64,000 bases of DNA from Mesorhizobium sp. WSM4306 (GCF_007003975.1 NZ_VFTC01000002.1:124001-188000); one strand, 5' to 3'. Positions 43,457 through 53,411 are shown, counted from the first letter of the stretch. Program-made: numbers and translations. Notes: generated by a model not told the origin, from the sequence alone.

Positions 43457-44959
43457 ATGCGCCGCTCTTTGTTACGGAAAAGTTCGCAACAGAATCCGCC
43501 CGGTTCGAATGTGCTAATTTCCGTTCTGATGCCGCTTGAGTTCCATCGCGACCAGGCAACCATCGCGATCCGTAAATGGCGGCAGGACCAGACCCTGAGG
43601 GGTTCGGCGTTCGAACTCATACTCGTTGCCTCCCACGATGCCAATGCTGCGGATATGGATGAGATTCGCCAGCTGCTTGCACCGCAGGACCGCCTTGTTC
43701 AGACGTCAGCCAAGCATGACATCGCACAAGTTGCGGAAGCAGCGCGGCATGCCCGGGCGGACTTGCTGTTCTTCACCGAAAGTCATGTCTGGCCGACGCC
43801 CACCGTCCTTGAACAATGCCTCGATGTCTTCTCAAGGCGCCCCGAATGGGCGGGATTCTCGTGTCGAACCCATGCCAGCGCACCCAACAAACTGGCACGT
43901 TCGGAAGCGCGGATGTACGAGGCTGATATCCAGCACGGCATGACGGAGAGTTCGTGGTGCAAGATCCTCGACCAGTGCTTCGCAACACGCCGCAAGGCCT
44001 ACGAAGAAGCCGCGGGGTTTGACTTTGTCTTCGGGCATTTTTCGGAATGGCTGTTGGCTGCCCGCTACCACAAGTTGGGGCTGTCCATCGGCTACGTTCC
44101 AGAAATCGAACTTGTGCATCACTACATTGGGCAATGGCCGGAACTGCGTCACTTCACGGAGGATTTCGTCGCAGGCGAGGCACTCTGGCTGGCGCGCGGC
44201 GGACCGCGTCAGGAACCGGTGATCGAAATTCCATTCGAATGGAGCAGTCGAGGCGAACGCCGCAAAGATCTGGCGCAGCATATTCTGCAAATCGCCTGGC
44301 ACCAGAAGAGGCGGAAATTGCGTCCGCGGTTGCACGGTGGGGGCATGATGCAGGTACTCCGGCGCCATTGGGTCGCGGCCTTGCTGGGAGACCGTCTGGA
44401 CACCGGCAGCGCGCGCGCAACGCTTCTCTGGCGGCATGTCGCGCTGATGCTGGCACGGGCATTCGGTTCGGACGCGCAACTCGACAGAGTGTTTCGGCAA
44501 ACGATCGCCGCACTGGTGCACGAGAAACGGCTGCGTACCTCACCTGAAGTGCAAAAGGTTGCTGGCGATGGCTCGCTGTGGACGCCAGATGAAGTCGATG
44601 CCGGGCGCGCCGCCGGGATCTATGCGGCAGAAGTCTACAATGGCGTACCCTTTCGATGGTCGAGCGATGTTGCGTCGGTCGAACTGATATTGCCTGCCGG
44701 TGAACATCTGGTGCAGGTCCAGACGCTGGCGCACATATTGACGACGCGCGTTGACCCGCTTTTTTATCTGAACGGGCAAATGTTGCCCATTGAAGCCACC
44801 AATGTCACAGACGGGACTTTCGTCCTGAAAGTGGCGCGGGACAGCCACAATCCCGCGATCCTCGGGTGGGTAGGTAAACGTCAGCAAGCACCGGACGATA
44901 GCCGCATACTGAGCCTGCCGATCACACGGATTTCCAGGCTAGGGAGCAACGATACCTGA
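43457..44959 (+). CDS. Glycosyltransferase-like protein with C-terminal extension
   Basis: This 500-aa protein has a GT-A like N-terminal half (VLISVLMPLEFHRDQATIAI, ARADLLFFTESHVWPTPTVL, where T-E-S-H replaces the usual D-x-D) and HHYIGQWPELRHFTEDFVAG. The C-terminal 250 residues are basic and helical, then strand-rich (VELILPAGEHLVQVQTL, LFYLNGQMLP). Loss of the canonical D-x-D is unusual, so catalysis may use another metal site. Divergent from a second transferase. Confidence 0.75.
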   Translation: MRRSLLRKSSQQNPPGSNVLISVLMPLEFHRDQATIAIRKWRQDQTLRGSAFELILVASHDANAADMDEIRQLLAPQDRLVQTSAKHDIAQVAEAARHARADLLFFTESHVWPTPTVLEQCLDVFSRRPEWAGFSCRTHASAPNKLARSEARMYEADIQHGMTESSWCKILDQCFATRRKAYEEAAGFDFVFGHFSEWLLAARYHKLGLSIGYVPEIELVHHYIGQWPELRHFTEDFVAGEALWLARGGPRQEPVIEIPFEWSSRGERRKDLAQHILQIAWHQKRRKLRPRLHGGGMMQVLRRHWVAALLGDRLDTGSARATLLWRHVALMLARAFGSDAQLDRVFRQTIAALVHEKRLRTSPEVQKVAGDGSLWTPDEVDAGRAAGIYAAEVYNGVPFRWSSDVASVELILPAGEHLVQVQTLAHILTTRVDPLFYLNGQMLPIEATNVTDGTFVLKVARDSHNPAILGWVGKRQQAPDDSRILSLPITRISRLGSNDT

Positions 44960-45019
44960 TAGGCCGAACAGAGGGCAGATCTATCTATCCGTGTGGCCGA
45001 CGCGATCGCCATCCCAAGA

Positions 45020-45649
45020 TCAGTTGGCGGCCTTGGCCTTGTCCTGCTCGTCCTTGAGCTTCTTGGCAAAATCCTGGTTGTTCTTGGCAACGAAGTCCTG
45101 AAGCTTCTTCTGCCGGTCCTCGATGTCGGACTGCTGGAGCGGCGGGCCGTCATAGGCGCCGCTGAAGCCGGTCAAGGCAACCTTGATCGGGTTCGGCTGG
45201 TTCTGGAAGTTGACCGAGGTGAGCGTGATCGCTTGGCCCTTCTTGAAGGAAGCGACGAGCGTGTCGGTCAGCGGCACTTCGGCCACGCAACGATCAGGGA
45301 AGCAGATGACATAATCGAGCTTCTGCGCCTTGCCGGTGTCGATCTGCAGGCCGATGCCGGGAGGCACCAGGCGTCCGGTCGGAACCGTTACCTGGAACAC
45401 CTTGCGGTTCACCTTGCCCTTCAGCTCGATCAGGCTGACGCCGGTCACCAGCTGGCCATTGCCGGCGGTGACGATGTTCTGGACATTGCAGATGTCGACG
45501 TCTTCCTGCTTGGTGCAGGCCTTGAACCAGCCCTGCGGAATCTGCTGCTGCTGTTGTGCCGAAGCAGAGAGAAGTCCGGCGCCCAGAAAGCCGACCACGC
45601 CTGCGGCCATGACCGAAAGGCGGTATGCGTTGCTGTTCAGGCTCGTCAT
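45020..45649 (-). CDS. IalB-family (invasion-associated locus B) secreted protein
   Basis: This 209-aa protein has a signal peptide (to about residue 32, SASAQQQQ) and the IalB domain: GWFKACTKQEDVDICNVQNIV, KVFQVTVPTGRLVPPGIGLQID, LDYVICFPDRCVAEVPLTD. The four cysteines probably form two disulfides. A charged, lysine-rich tail (DFAKKLKDEQDKAKAAN) follows. Function in free-living rhizobia is unknown. The start is ATG 45649; an ATG 9 bp upstream is also in frame. Confidence 0.9.
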   Translation of the reverse strand: MTSLNSNAYRLSVMAAGVVGFLGAGLLSASAQQQQQIPQGWFKACTKQEDVDICNVQNIVTAGNGQLVTGVSLIELKGKVNRKVFQVTVPTGRLVPPGIGLQIDTGKAQKLDYVICFPDRCVAEVPLTDTLVASFKKGQAITLTSVNFQNQPNPIKVALTGFSGAYDGPPLQQSDIEDRQKKLQDFVAKNNQDFAKKLKDEQDKAKAAN

Positions 45650-45909
45650 GTCGTGCACTTCCTCTCAAATGATCCCGGAACCGGCTTCTTCGCGCCGCGT
45701 GGTCCAGCTACCTGTTGCCGAATTGAGGCAACAGGATGACTTCGGAGCGCGTGTTACACCGCATGGGCAGCCGAATCCAGCCCGGCGCCTGCGATTCTTG
45801 GCTGTGCCATTTGGGTCGTGCGATTTGAGCTGACGTATCTGGCCGGAGCGCGGCGGCGCCATGCTAGGGTGCACTCCGAATCATCAAGCCGCCCAGTAAG
45901 GAGACGGTC

Positions 45910-47730
45910 ATGGGCCGCGTTCTTGTTTGGCTGATCGCCGCGATCTCGTTTCTCGCCTTTTCACTTCAGCCCGCAATGTCGGAGCCGAAACATGCCATCG
46001 CCATGCAGGGCGAGCCGGCGCTGCCGGCCGACTACACCCATTTCGACTACGCCAATCCCGATGCGCCGAAGGGCGGCAACATCACCTATTGCGTCGTCGG
46101 CAGCTTCGACAATCTCAACCCGTTCATTCTGAAGAGCCTGCGCACCACGGCGCGCGGCATGATGGATCTCAACTACGGCAACCTGGTTTTCGAGCCGTTG
46201 ATGACGCGCAATTATGACGAGGCCTTCAGCCTCTATGGCCTGCTCGCCGAAAGCGCCGACATGGATCGCGAGCGAAAGTCGATCGAATTTCACCTCAACC
46301 CAAATGCAAAGTGGTCCGATGGCGAGCCGGTGACGCCGGAAGACGTGCTGTTCACCTACGATGTCTTCACTGACAAGGGCCGCCCGCCCTACAGTGATCG
46401 CATGAGCCTGATCGCCAAGCTCGAAAAGACCGGCGATCACAGCGTGCGCTTTACATTCAATGACAAGGCCAACCGCGAGACGCCCTTGATCATCGCGCTG
46501 ACGCCGATCATCGCGAAGCACGCCTTCAACAAGGACACTTTCGACAAGACGACACTGAAACCCTTGATCGGCAGCGGGCCGTATCTTGTCGACAAGGTGC
46601 AGCCGGGACAGCGCATCGTCTTCAAGCGCAACCCGAATTACTGGGGCAAGGACCTCCCCTCCAAGCGCGGCTTCGACAATTACGACCAGATCACCATCGA
46701 GTACTTCCTCAACGCCAATGCCAAGACGGAAGCGTTCAAGAAAGGCATCTGCGCCATCTATGATGAGGGCGATCCGATCAAGCGCGAGCGCGACATCGAT
46801 TTTCCCGCCTTCCACCGAGGCGAAGTCATCGCCGAAACCTTCGACACCGGCATACCGCCAGTGGTGACCGGGTTCCTCTTCAACACCAGGCTGGAGAAAT
46901 TTTCCAATCCGGTGGTGCGGCGCGCGCTCGGCATGCTCTACGACTTCGAATGGGCCAACAAGAACCTGTTCGGCGGCAAATACACACGCACGATGAGCTA
47001 TTGGCAGAATTCCGAACTGTCCGCGCTCGGCCATCCCGCGAGCGACAGGGAGAAGGCGCTGCTGGCGCCCTACCCCGGACGCGTGCCGGCCGATGTCATG
47101 GACGGCACCTGGCGACCGCCGGTGAATGACGGCACGGGCCAGGACCGGAAGGTGCTGAAGGTGGCTTTCGACCTGCTGAAGAGCCAGGGCTATGCCGTGA
47201 AGGATGGGGTGCTGCAGGATCCCAAGGGAAACCCTTTCGGTTTCGAAATCCTGACCGCCTCGCAGGACGAGGAACGCTTTGCCGCCATCTATCAGCGCAC
47301 GCTGGAGAAGATCGGCATTAAGGTGACCATCCGCAGCCTCGAAGCCGACCAGATCCAGTCACGCAAGCAGCGTTTCGATTTCGAGGTGCTGATCGGGTCG
47401 AGCGGTTTCAGCAACTCGCTGTCGCCCGGCATAGAGCAGAGCTTTCGCTGGGGTTCTTCAGAAGCCAAGAGGGAAGGTTCGTTCAACTTGGCCGGCGTCG
47501 CCGATCCGGCGGTGGACGCGGCGATCGATGCGATGCTGAGAGCGCGGACCAAGGAGGATTACGTCGCCGCGGTGCGCGTTCTCGACCGATTGCTCATCTC
47601 CGGCAACTACCTGGTGCCGATGCAGTACAACGCGCAGCAATGGCTCGCTTACTGGAATTATCTGGACCATCCGAAAAAGACGCCCATATTCGGTTATCAA
47701 TGGCCGACCTGGTGGCGCAAAGCGAACTGA
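45910..47730 (+). CDS. YejA-like oligopeptide ABC substrate-binding protein
   Basis: This 606-aa SBP_bac_5 protein has a signal peptide (to about residue 24), then YTHFDYANPDAPKGGNITY, typical of the microcin-C/peptide class YejA, FEPLMTRNYDEAFSLYGLLAES, FHLNPNAKWSDGEPVTPEDV and a C-terminal WLAYWNYLDHPKKTPIFGYQW. It is probably periplasmic. Partner permease and ATPase genes are not in the window. A palindromic repeat follows immediately. Confidence 0.93.
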   Translation: MGRVLVWLIAAISFLAFSLQPAMSEPKHAIAMQGEPALPADYTHFDYANPDAPKGGNITYCVVGSFDNLNPFILKSLRTTARGMMDLNYGNLVFEPLMTRNYDEAFSLYGLLAESADMDRERKSIEFHLNPNAKWSDGEPVTPEDVLFTYDVFTDKGRPPYSDRMSLIAKLEKTGDHSVRFTFNDKANRETPLIIALTPIIAKHAFNKDTFDKTTLKPLIGSGPYLVDKVQPGQRIVFKRNPNYWGKDLPSKRGFDNYDQITIEYFLNANAKTEAFKKGICAIYDEGDPIKRERDIDFPAFHRGEVIAETFDTGIPPVVTGFLFNTRLEKFSNPVVRRALGMLYDFEWANKNLFGGKYTRTMSYWQNSELSALGHPASDREKALLAPYPGRVPADVMDGTWRPPVNDGTGQDRKVLKVAFDLLKSQGYAVKDGVLQDPKGNPFGFEILTASQDEERFAAIYQRTLEKIGIKVTIRSLEADQIQSRKQRFDFEVLIGSSGFSNSLSPGIEQSFRWGSSEAKREGSFNLAGVADPAVDAAIDAMLRARTKEDYVAAVRVLDRLLISGNYLVPMQYNAQQWLAYWNYLDHPKKTPIFGYQWPTWWRKAN

Positions 47731-47801
47731 GCATGATCCCGAAAAGTGGTTACCGGTTTTCTCGGACAAACGGAAAACCGTTTTGTCCAGAGATCATGCT
47801 C
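47729..47801. repeat. Palindromic intergenic repeat (rhizobial type)
   Basis: GAGCATGATC at the left end and GATCATGCTC at the right end are exact inverted copies; inside, ACCGGTTTTC and GAAAACCG also face each other. The phrase ATGATCCCGAAAAGTGG is one I recall as a dispersed intergenic repeat in Mesorhizobium and relatives. It begins at the last bases of the YejA-like stop codon. Confidence 0.75.
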
Positions 47802-47829
47802 AAAGATGTGTTCGCGGCAGGAGATCGAG

Positions 47830-48510
47830 ATGAGCGAAGACAATTCCATCACCGTTGATGTTGTTTCCGACGCCGTTTGCCCGTGGTGCTTCATCGGTCA
47901 GAAGCGGCTCGACAAGGCGATCGCCGCTGCCGGCGAGGTCGAAGTGCATGTGCGCTGGCGGCCGTTCCAGCTCGACCCGACCATTCCGCCAGACGGCAAG
48001 GACCGGCGTGAATACATGCTGGCCAAGTTCGGCAGCGAGGAGCGTATCCGCCAGATGCATGCGCGCATTGAGCCGCTTGGCGAAGCCGAGGGGATCAGCT
48101 TCGCCTTCGACGCCATCAAGGTCGCAGCCAACACGCTGGACGCGCATCGCGTCATCCGCTGGGCCGGGGCAGCCGGCGAAGCCGTGCAGAACCGCTTGGT
48201 GCGCCGGCTGTTCCAATTGTATTTCGAGGAAGGCGCCAATATCGGCAACCACGCGGTGCTGATCGAAGCCGCCCGCGAGGCCGGCATGGACGCCGCCGTG
48301 GTCGAAACGCTGCTGCCGACCGACGCCGACGTCGAGGCGGTGCGCACCGAAATCGCCACGGCATCGCGGATGGGCATCACCGGCGTGCCGTGCTTCCTGC
48401 TCGAAGGCAAATACGCCGTCATGGGCGCGCAGGACGCCGACACGCTGGCCGACGCCATCCGCCAGGTCGCCGCCGCCAAGGCCAAGGGCGAGCTGGAAAA
48501 GGTGGGCTAA
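47830..48510 (+). CDS. DsbA-family oxidoreductase (FrnE-like)
   Basis: This 226-aa thioredoxin-fold protein has the active site DAVCPWCFIGQKRL (Cys17, Cys20), the HVRWRPFQLDPTIPPDGKDRREYM segment and GITGVPCFLLEGKYAVMGAQD with the cis-Pro. There is no signal peptide, so it acts in the cytoplasm, as FrnE and polyketide-type isomerases do. GAGATCGAG precedes the start. Confidence 0.92.
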   Translation: MSEDNSITVDVVSDAVCPWCFIGQKRLDKAIAAAGEVEVHVRWRPFQLDPTIPPDGKDRREYMLAKFGSEERIRQMHARIEPLGEAEGISFAFDAIKVAANTLDAHRVIRWAGAAGEAVQNRLVRRLFQLYFEEGANIGNHAVLIEAAREAGMDAAVVETLLPTDADVEAVRTEIATASRMGITGVPCFLLEGKYAVMGAQDADTLADAIRQVAAAKAKGELEKVG

Positions 48511-48512
48511 GC

Positions 48513-48947
48513 CTACTTCACGTTCACCTTGGCCTTGCTGACGAAGAAGCCATGGCCGTTGCTACCTGTGCAGGTCAGTCCCTTGGTTGACGACTGGCAG
48601 GTAAACGGCCCTTTGCTCCAGCTGTTGCCATAGGCCAGCTTGGCGACATCGCTGCAGCAACCCTGCTCGCCCGGATTCTTGATCAATGTCGCCGGCCCGT
48701 TCGGCCCGAGGATTACGGTGACGTAGCTGGGCTTGACGCGCGAACAGCTCAGTTCCGGACCGCCATCCTGCGGCTCGTAGGTGCTGGTGCCACCCTTCGG
48801 TGTGTAGATGCAGCCGATGTTGCCGGAGGGCGTGTTGAACTCGATTTGGCCCTCGGCGCTCGCGGGAATAGTCTGGTTGCCGGCATGCGCCAGAGACAGA
48901 AAGGCAAAGAGCGACAGGATTGCTGGGGCGGCTGCGCGTGCAAGCAT
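48513..48947 (-). CDS. DUF6636-like secreted protein
   Basis: This 144-aa protein has a signal peptide (to about residue 22, LSLAHAGNQ) and a cysteine-rich mature part: IEFNTPSGNIGCIYTPKGG, GPELSCSRVKPSYVTV, GCCSDVAKLAYG, PFTCQSSTKGLTCTGSNGHGFFVS. The F-x-T-P-S-G-N-I-x-C start is typical of DUF6636. Function is unknown. It converges with the DsbA-like gene 2 bp away. Confidence 0.78.
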   Translation of the reverse strand: MLARAAAPAILSLFAFLSLAHAGNQTIPASAEGQIEFNTPSGNIGCIYTPKGGTSTYEPQDGGPELSCSRVKPSYVTVILGPNGPATLIKNPGEQGCCSDVAKLAYGNSWSKGPFTCQSSTKGLTCTGSNGHGFFVSKAKVNVK

Positions 48948-49162
48948 TGGGAGATTCCTTGTTGGAGAACCGGGTATGCAAAGGTGCCGACAGTGCCGCG
49001 CAAGGTTCAACCGGCGGCGTATGAATTGTCAAATCTTGTTGAGCGGCAGCTAAAAGGCGCGCCTGGTCGAGCATGTCCGCTTCACCAGCGGCGAAACGGT
49101 GATCGACAGCTATGACGCCGGCAAGACCATGTCCGGCACTTCTCGGCTTCGGGAGAGGATGA

Positions 49163-49392
49163 TTCGGGTAAACCCGAAGTGATCACAGACGGCAAATTTC
49201 CGGTGTTCCCGTCAGCCCGTGATAGGAAAACCGGCCAATCGGCAAGGTCGATCGGTTCACGAAACCGTGAATCCCGCTTCCCCAAGGGAAGCTTTTCGCA
49301 CATCTCAGCGTTCTCACAAAACATTGAAACCAAACGGGATATTTGGCCTGGAGACAGCTGTCTCCACACACCACCTGTTGCCTCAAGGCAAC
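49163..49392. other. Hairpin cluster in a 545-bp gene-free region
   Basis: The gap from 48948 to 49492 has no supported gene. It contains a run of perfect inverted repeats: TTCGGG-TAAA-CCCGAA (49163), a nested GATCAC/GACGG/CCGTC/GTGAT stem (about 49180-49223), TTCACG-AAAC-CGTGAA (49256), GCTTCCC-CAA-GGGAAGC followed by TTTT (49276), the 18-bp palindrome TGGAGACAGCTGTCTCCA (49349) and GTTGCC-TCAA-GGCAAC (49377). Such density suggests a structured RNA or nested repeats. Strand, promoter and function are unknown. Confidence 0.5.
49276..49297 (+). terminator. Terminator-like hairpin inside the hairpin cluster
   Basis: GCTTCCC-CAA-GGGAAGC is followed by TTTTCG on the plus strand. No plus-strand gene lies directly upstream; it could end a small RNA from the cluster. 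Confidence 0.4.
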
Positions 49393-49449
49393 GGCACGTG
49401 GGCTGCCTCACATTCGCCGCGATAAAATTAATAGAAAATGATCAATTGG

Positions 49450-49466
49450 TGTTACTATCCGTAACA
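49450..49466. promoter_or_regulatory. Operator-like inverted repeat before the ABC gene
   Basis: TGTTAC-TATCC-GTAACA is a perfect 6-5-6 inverted repeat ending 26 bp before the GTG at 49493, in an AT-rich segment. It could be a regulator site or an RNA hairpin; the regulator is not known. Confidence 0.35.
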
Positions 49467-49492
49467 AAACTAAAAAAGGTTTGGGCGGGATT

Positions 49493-51478
49493 GTGATTCA
49501 GGTCGACAGACCGCGACGTTCAATATCGGCACTTTGGAACCGCGACGCCGCCGCTGGCCCGTCGCCCCTGACGCCAGTATCGTCGATGCGGACCTTCTGG
49601 GGACTGATGCGGGCCTACTGGTTCTCGGACCGGTGGAAGGAAGCTTGGACCCTCACCATCGTCATCGCAGCCCTCACAACACTGCTCAGCAAAGCCGGGG
49701 TCTGGTTGGCCCTGATGATCGGGGAATTGACCTACTCGATCAATTACTATCATGACGCCGCCAACACCGCGCCACTCAGGACGCTGCTGACTGATGCGGG
49801 GCTCGTCGTGGTCCTGTTTGTGCTCAAGGATGCCGGCCTCGTTGGTGCGAGAAGCCTGGTGTCAAAGACTTTGCACCGCAAATGGCGCGGTTGGCTGAAC
49901 AGCCAGTTCAATCAAGCGCTGCTCGATGGCAATCATAGCCATTTCCATGCCCAGCATGGTTCGGCCGGCAGCGGAGGCCCCGCGCCGGACAATATCGACC
50001 AACGTATCCAGGAATCGATTAAAGGCATGACAGGCGGCGCGATCGGCCTCGCCATGGGCGTGCTTGGCGTTGCCACGTCACTCTATTTTATCGGCGAGAA
50101 TCTCATCGAGACCTCCGTGGAGGTGGCGGGGCTGGACTTCCTCGGAAGCTATGGCAGCGCTGTCCTCGCGCTGCTCGCCATCGCCACCTACGTGCCGTTC
50201 AACACCTGGATCGCGGTAAGGCTTGGAAGAGTACTGGAGCGGCTGAATGTGCGGCTGCAGCAGGCCGAGGGCAGCTATCGCGGCGAATTGACGACCTTTC
50301 TTCGCCGCAGTTTCCACGTCGCCGCGTCAGGCGCAGAAGACGTGCAGAAGACGGTGAACAACCGACTCTATGGCGACATCGATCGGACCTGGGCACGGTT
50401 GAATATCGTCAACGTCTCTTACGACTCATTCGAGGCCGTCCACAATTTCATGGGCTTTCGCATCGTCGCTTATGCGCCCGGTCTGGTTTCCTTTATTCAC
50501 AACAAACTTGACCTCAAAGGCTACGTGACCGGCGCCGAGATGATCAATCAGCTGATCGGCCAGTGTTCCTGGCTCATCCGCGTGATGCCCGACATCGCGA
50601 CCTTGCGCGCCAACAGCCAGCGCGTCACCGAATTGGCGAACGCCATCGAGAACGTCCAGCAGCCGCAGGAGTTCTACAGCCAGACCGGCCGCTCCGACTT
50701 CCACTATGCCAGCCAGAACCCGGTCTTCGGCCTGACTATCCAGAAGCTCGAACTGGCGCATCAGGGCGAAGATGCCACGCCGTTCCTGAGCGCTGCCAAT
50801 CTGCGCTTCCGGCGTGGCGAGTGGACGTTCCTCAAGGGCGAGTCCGGCTGCGGCAAGACTTCGCTGATCAAGGCGATCAACGGACTGTGGCCCTATGGCC
50901 GTGGCACCATCGTCTTCCCCGACGGCGTGAAGAGTTTCTATGCCGCCCAGGAGGTCAAGCTGCAGCAGGTGTCACTGAAGCAGCTGGTGTGCCTGCCCGG
51001 CTCCGAGAAGGACTATGGCGATGCGCAGGTGGCGTCTGCCTTGCACAAGGCCGGCCTTGGCGATTTCATCGAACACATGGCCGACGAAAGCCGCGAGGGA
51101 AAGATCTGGGATCAGATGCTTTCTGGCGGCCAGAAGCAGAAGCTGGTGGTGGCTCGCATCGTGCTGCAGCAGCCTGGGCTTCTGTTTCTCGACGAAGCGA
51201 CCGGCGCACTCGATCCGGATGGCAAGATCGCCTTCCACCAGGCGATCAAGGACAACTGTCCCGATGTCACGGTGATCAGCATCATGCACGAGGCGATTGC
51301 GCCACGATCAGCCACGGGCGAGGAATTCTACCACAGCGTGGTTGCGATCGCCGACGGTGTCGCCACCAAGAAGCCGCTTGCTCCGAACCTGCCGCGCGAA
51401 CTCACCACCATCCTTACGCAGCCGCGACCGGTCGAAGACAAATGGCTGCGCTTCTCGCGCCGGCTGAAGCAAAAATAG
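49493..51478 (+). CDS. SbmA/BacA-related ABC transporter, fused permease-ATPase
   Basis: This 661-aa protein has an N-terminal membrane domain of the ABC_membrane_2/SbmA-BacA type (about 35-400, with [20 protein letters not shown] and [20 protein letters not shown]) and a C-terminal ATPase with Walker [14 protein letters not shown], signature LSGGQKQKL and Walker B LLFLDEAT. It resembles YddA/ABCD-like exporters or importers; rhizobial BacA relatives take up peptides and affect very-long-chain lipids. The start is uncertain: GTG at 49493 or TTG at 49481. Confidence 0.85.
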   Translation: MIQVDRPRRSISALWNRDAAAGPSPLTPVSSMRTFWGLMRAYWFSDRWKEAWTLTIVIAALTTLLSKAGVWLALMIGELTYSINYYHDAANTAPLRTLLTDAGLVVVLFVLKDAGLVGARSLVSKTLHRKWRGWLNSQFNQALLDGNHSHFHAQHGSAGSGGPAPDNIDQRIQESIKGMTGGAIGLAMGVLGVATSLYFIGENLIETSVEVAGLDFLGSYGSAVLALLAIATYVPFNTWIAVRLGRVLERLNVRLQQAEGSYRGELTTFLRRSFHVAASGAEDVQKTVNNRLYGDIDRTWARLNIVNVSYDSFEAVHNFMGFRIVAYAPGLVSFIHNKLDLKGYVTGAEMINQLIGQCSWLIRVMPDIATLRANSQRVTELANAIENVQQPQEFYSQTGRSDFHYASQNPVFGLTIQKLELAHQGEDATPFLSAANLRFRRGEWTFLKGESGCGKTSLIKAINGLWPYGRGTIVFPDGVKSFYAAQEVKLQQVSLKQLVCLPGSEKDYGDAQVASALHKAGLGDFIEHMADESREGKIWDQMLSGGQKQKLVVARIVLQQPGLLFLDEATGALDPDGKIAFHQAIKDNCPDVTVISIMHEAIAPRSATGEEFYHSVVAIADGVATKKPLAPNLPRELTTILTQPRPVEDKWLRFSRRLKQK

Positions 51479-51537
51479 CAACCACACCAAGCTCTTGCCG
51501 AGCCGCAACAGTGCGGCAACGACGGCGGTCGACCACA

Positions 51538-51870
51538 GTCTCGCAACTCGCCCCCGAACTGTCGCCCGGCGATGTCGTCATCCTCGACAATGTCGGCTTC
51601 CACAAGAACGAGCGCGCCGCGCAACTGGTTCGCCAAAGGGGCGCTTGGCTGCTGTTCCTGCCGCCCTACTCACCTGATCTCAACCCGATCGAGATGGCCT
51701 ACTCAAAACTCAAGGCGCGGCTGCGAAAGAAGGCGGCCAGAACCTTCGACGCACTCTGCCAAGCTCTCGGCGATATCTGCCGCCTGTTCGAGCCAGCCGA
51801 ATGCAGAAACTTCTTCAAGGCCGCCGGCTCCGGGCGGATCACCGTCCGACCACCGCTGCGCAGCGCTTAA
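51538..51870 (+). mobile_element. IS630-family transposase 3' fragment
   Basis: About 110 codons remain, with [20 protein letters not shown] (second catalytic Asp) and [20 protein letters not shown] (Glu), the C-terminal half of an IS630 DDE transposase. The N-terminal helix-turn-helix and first Asp are missing, and the frame runs in from an unrelated shadow of the ABC gene. No inverted ends were identified. It is a dead remnant, 60 bp after the ABC gene stop. Confidence 0.85.
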
Positions 51871-51960
51871 AGCAGCTTCAGGACATCGCCGGCCAAAGTC
51901 GTGATCAAGCGGCGCGGCGGTTGCGGGCATAGATCACACCTCGATGAATGATGCCGGGCG

Positions 51961-53352
51961 TCAATCGATCCGCACGCCGTCTTTCACCCGGTAGGTCGGC
52001 TTGTACATGGTGACCAGTTCCTCTGCCGCCGTCGGATGGACGGCCATGGTGCGGTCGAAATCGTCCTTGGTGACGCCGGCCTTCAGCGGAATACCCAGGA
52101 GTTGCGCCATCTCACCGGCATCCGGTCCCAGAATGTGCGCGCCGAGCACTTTTCGCGTGGTGCCGTCGACCACCAGCTTCGTCAGCATCTTTTCGTCGCG
52201 GCCCGACAGCGTGTGCCGCATCGGCCGGAACGTGGCGCGGTAGATCTCGATGTCGGAGTAGCGCTTGACGGCATCGTCCTCGGACAGGCCGACAGTGCCG
52301 ATCTCCGGCTGTGAAAACACGGCGGTCGGGATCGTGTCGTGGTCGGGCGCCGTCGGGTTTCCCTTGAACGCGGTCTCGATGAAGCACATCGCCTCGTGGA
52401 TCGCCACCGGCGTCAACTGCACACGGTTGGTGACATCGCCGATCGCCCAGATGTTGTCGATGTTGGTGCGGGAATACTGGTCGACAACGATGGCGCCGGT
52501 CTTGCCGAGCTCGATGCCGATGCCTTCCAGGCCCATATTCTCGGTGTTGGGGATGCGGCCGATGGCGAGCATGACCTGGTCGACCGTCAACACCTTGCCG
52601 CCGGTGACCAGCGCGTCCAGCCGCCCATCCGGACGCTTGCGCACCCATTCCGACACGGCGTGGCAGAGGATCTTTATCCCCTTCTTTTCCATGGTCTCGT
52701 GCAGCATGCGCCGCAGGTCCATGTCGAAGCGCGACAGGATCTCCTTGCCGCGGTAGACCAGCGTGGTGTCGACCCCCAAGCCATGGAAGATGTTGGCGAA
52801 TTCGACGGCGATGTAGCCGCCGCCCTCGATCATGATCGCTTTCGGCAGCCGCTTGAGGTCGAAGACCTCGTTGGAAAAGATGCAATGCTCATGGCCGGGG
52901 AGTGCTGGATGCGGTGCCGGCCGTCCGCCGGTGGCGATCAGGATCTGGTCGGCGGTGACGGTGCGGTCGTCGCCCAAGAGGTGCACGATATGCGGGTCGA
53001 CCAGCATGGCGCGCGAGTGGAACGTCTCGCCGCCTGCGCCTTTCACGTTTTTCTCGTAAATAGCCTCCAGCCGGGCGATCTCCCGGTCCTTGTTGGCGAC
53101 CAGCGTCGGCCAGTCGAAACTCGCCTCCCGCACCGTCCAGCCATAGCCGGCGGCATCAGTGAAATGCTCGGGAAACTGCGAGGCGTAGACGTAGAGCTTC
53201 TTCGGCACGCAGCCGCGGATAACGCAGGTGCCGCCATAGCGGTATTCCTCGGCGATGCCGACGCGCTTGCCGAGTGCGGCCGCCACACGCGCCGCCCTCA
53301 CCCCGCCGGAGCCGCCGCCGATGACGAAGAGATCGTAGTCGTAACCGGCCAT
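51961..53352 (-). CDS. gor: Glutathione-disulfide reductase
   Basis: This 463-aa flavoprotein has the FAD motif LFVIGGGSGGVRAARVAA, the redox pair GGTCVIRGCVPKK (Cys43, Cys48), the NADPH fold IMIEGGGYIAVEFANIFHGLG followed by LVYRGKEILSRFD (Arg for NADPH), the FAD GD motif NIWAIGDVTNRVQLTP and the active-site AVHPTAAEELV. It regenerates reduced glutathione. The CVIRGC spacing is the alphaproteobacterial form. It starts at 53352. Confidence 0.95.
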   Translation of the reverse strand: MAGYDYDLFVIGGGSGGVRAARVAAALGKRVGIAEEYRYGGTCVIRGCVPKKLYVYASQFPEHFTDAAGYGWTVREASFDWPTLVANKDREIARLEAIYEKNVKGAGGETFHSRAMLVDPHIVHLLGDDRTVTADQILIATGGRPAPHPALPGHEHCIFSNEVFDLKRLPKAIMIEGGGYIAVEFANIFHGLGVDTTLVYRGKEILSRFDMDLRRMLHETMEKKGIKILCHAVSEWVRKRPDGRLDALVTGGKVLTVDQVMLAIGRIPNTENMGLEGIGIELGKTGAIVVDQYSRTNIDNIWAIGDVTNRVQLTPVAIHEAMCFIETAFKGNPTAPDHDTIPTAVFSQPEIGTVGLSEDDAVKRYSDIEIYRATFRPMRHTLSGRDEKMLTKLVVDGTTRKVLGAHILGPDAGEMAQLLGIPLKAGVTKDDFDRTMAVHPTAAEELVTMYKPTYRVKDGVRID

Positions 53353-53411
53353 GCTGACGCTCCATGCCTCAAGAAATGTTTGAGACAGGTAGGCTGCATG
53401 AGGCCAAAAGA

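Noticed and set aside
49053..49182. Plus-strand stretch reading like a protein tail (VEHVRFTSGETVIDSYDAG)
   Set aside because: Stop codon directly upstream in frame, no start, no recognised family; possibly a relic but not supportable as a gene.
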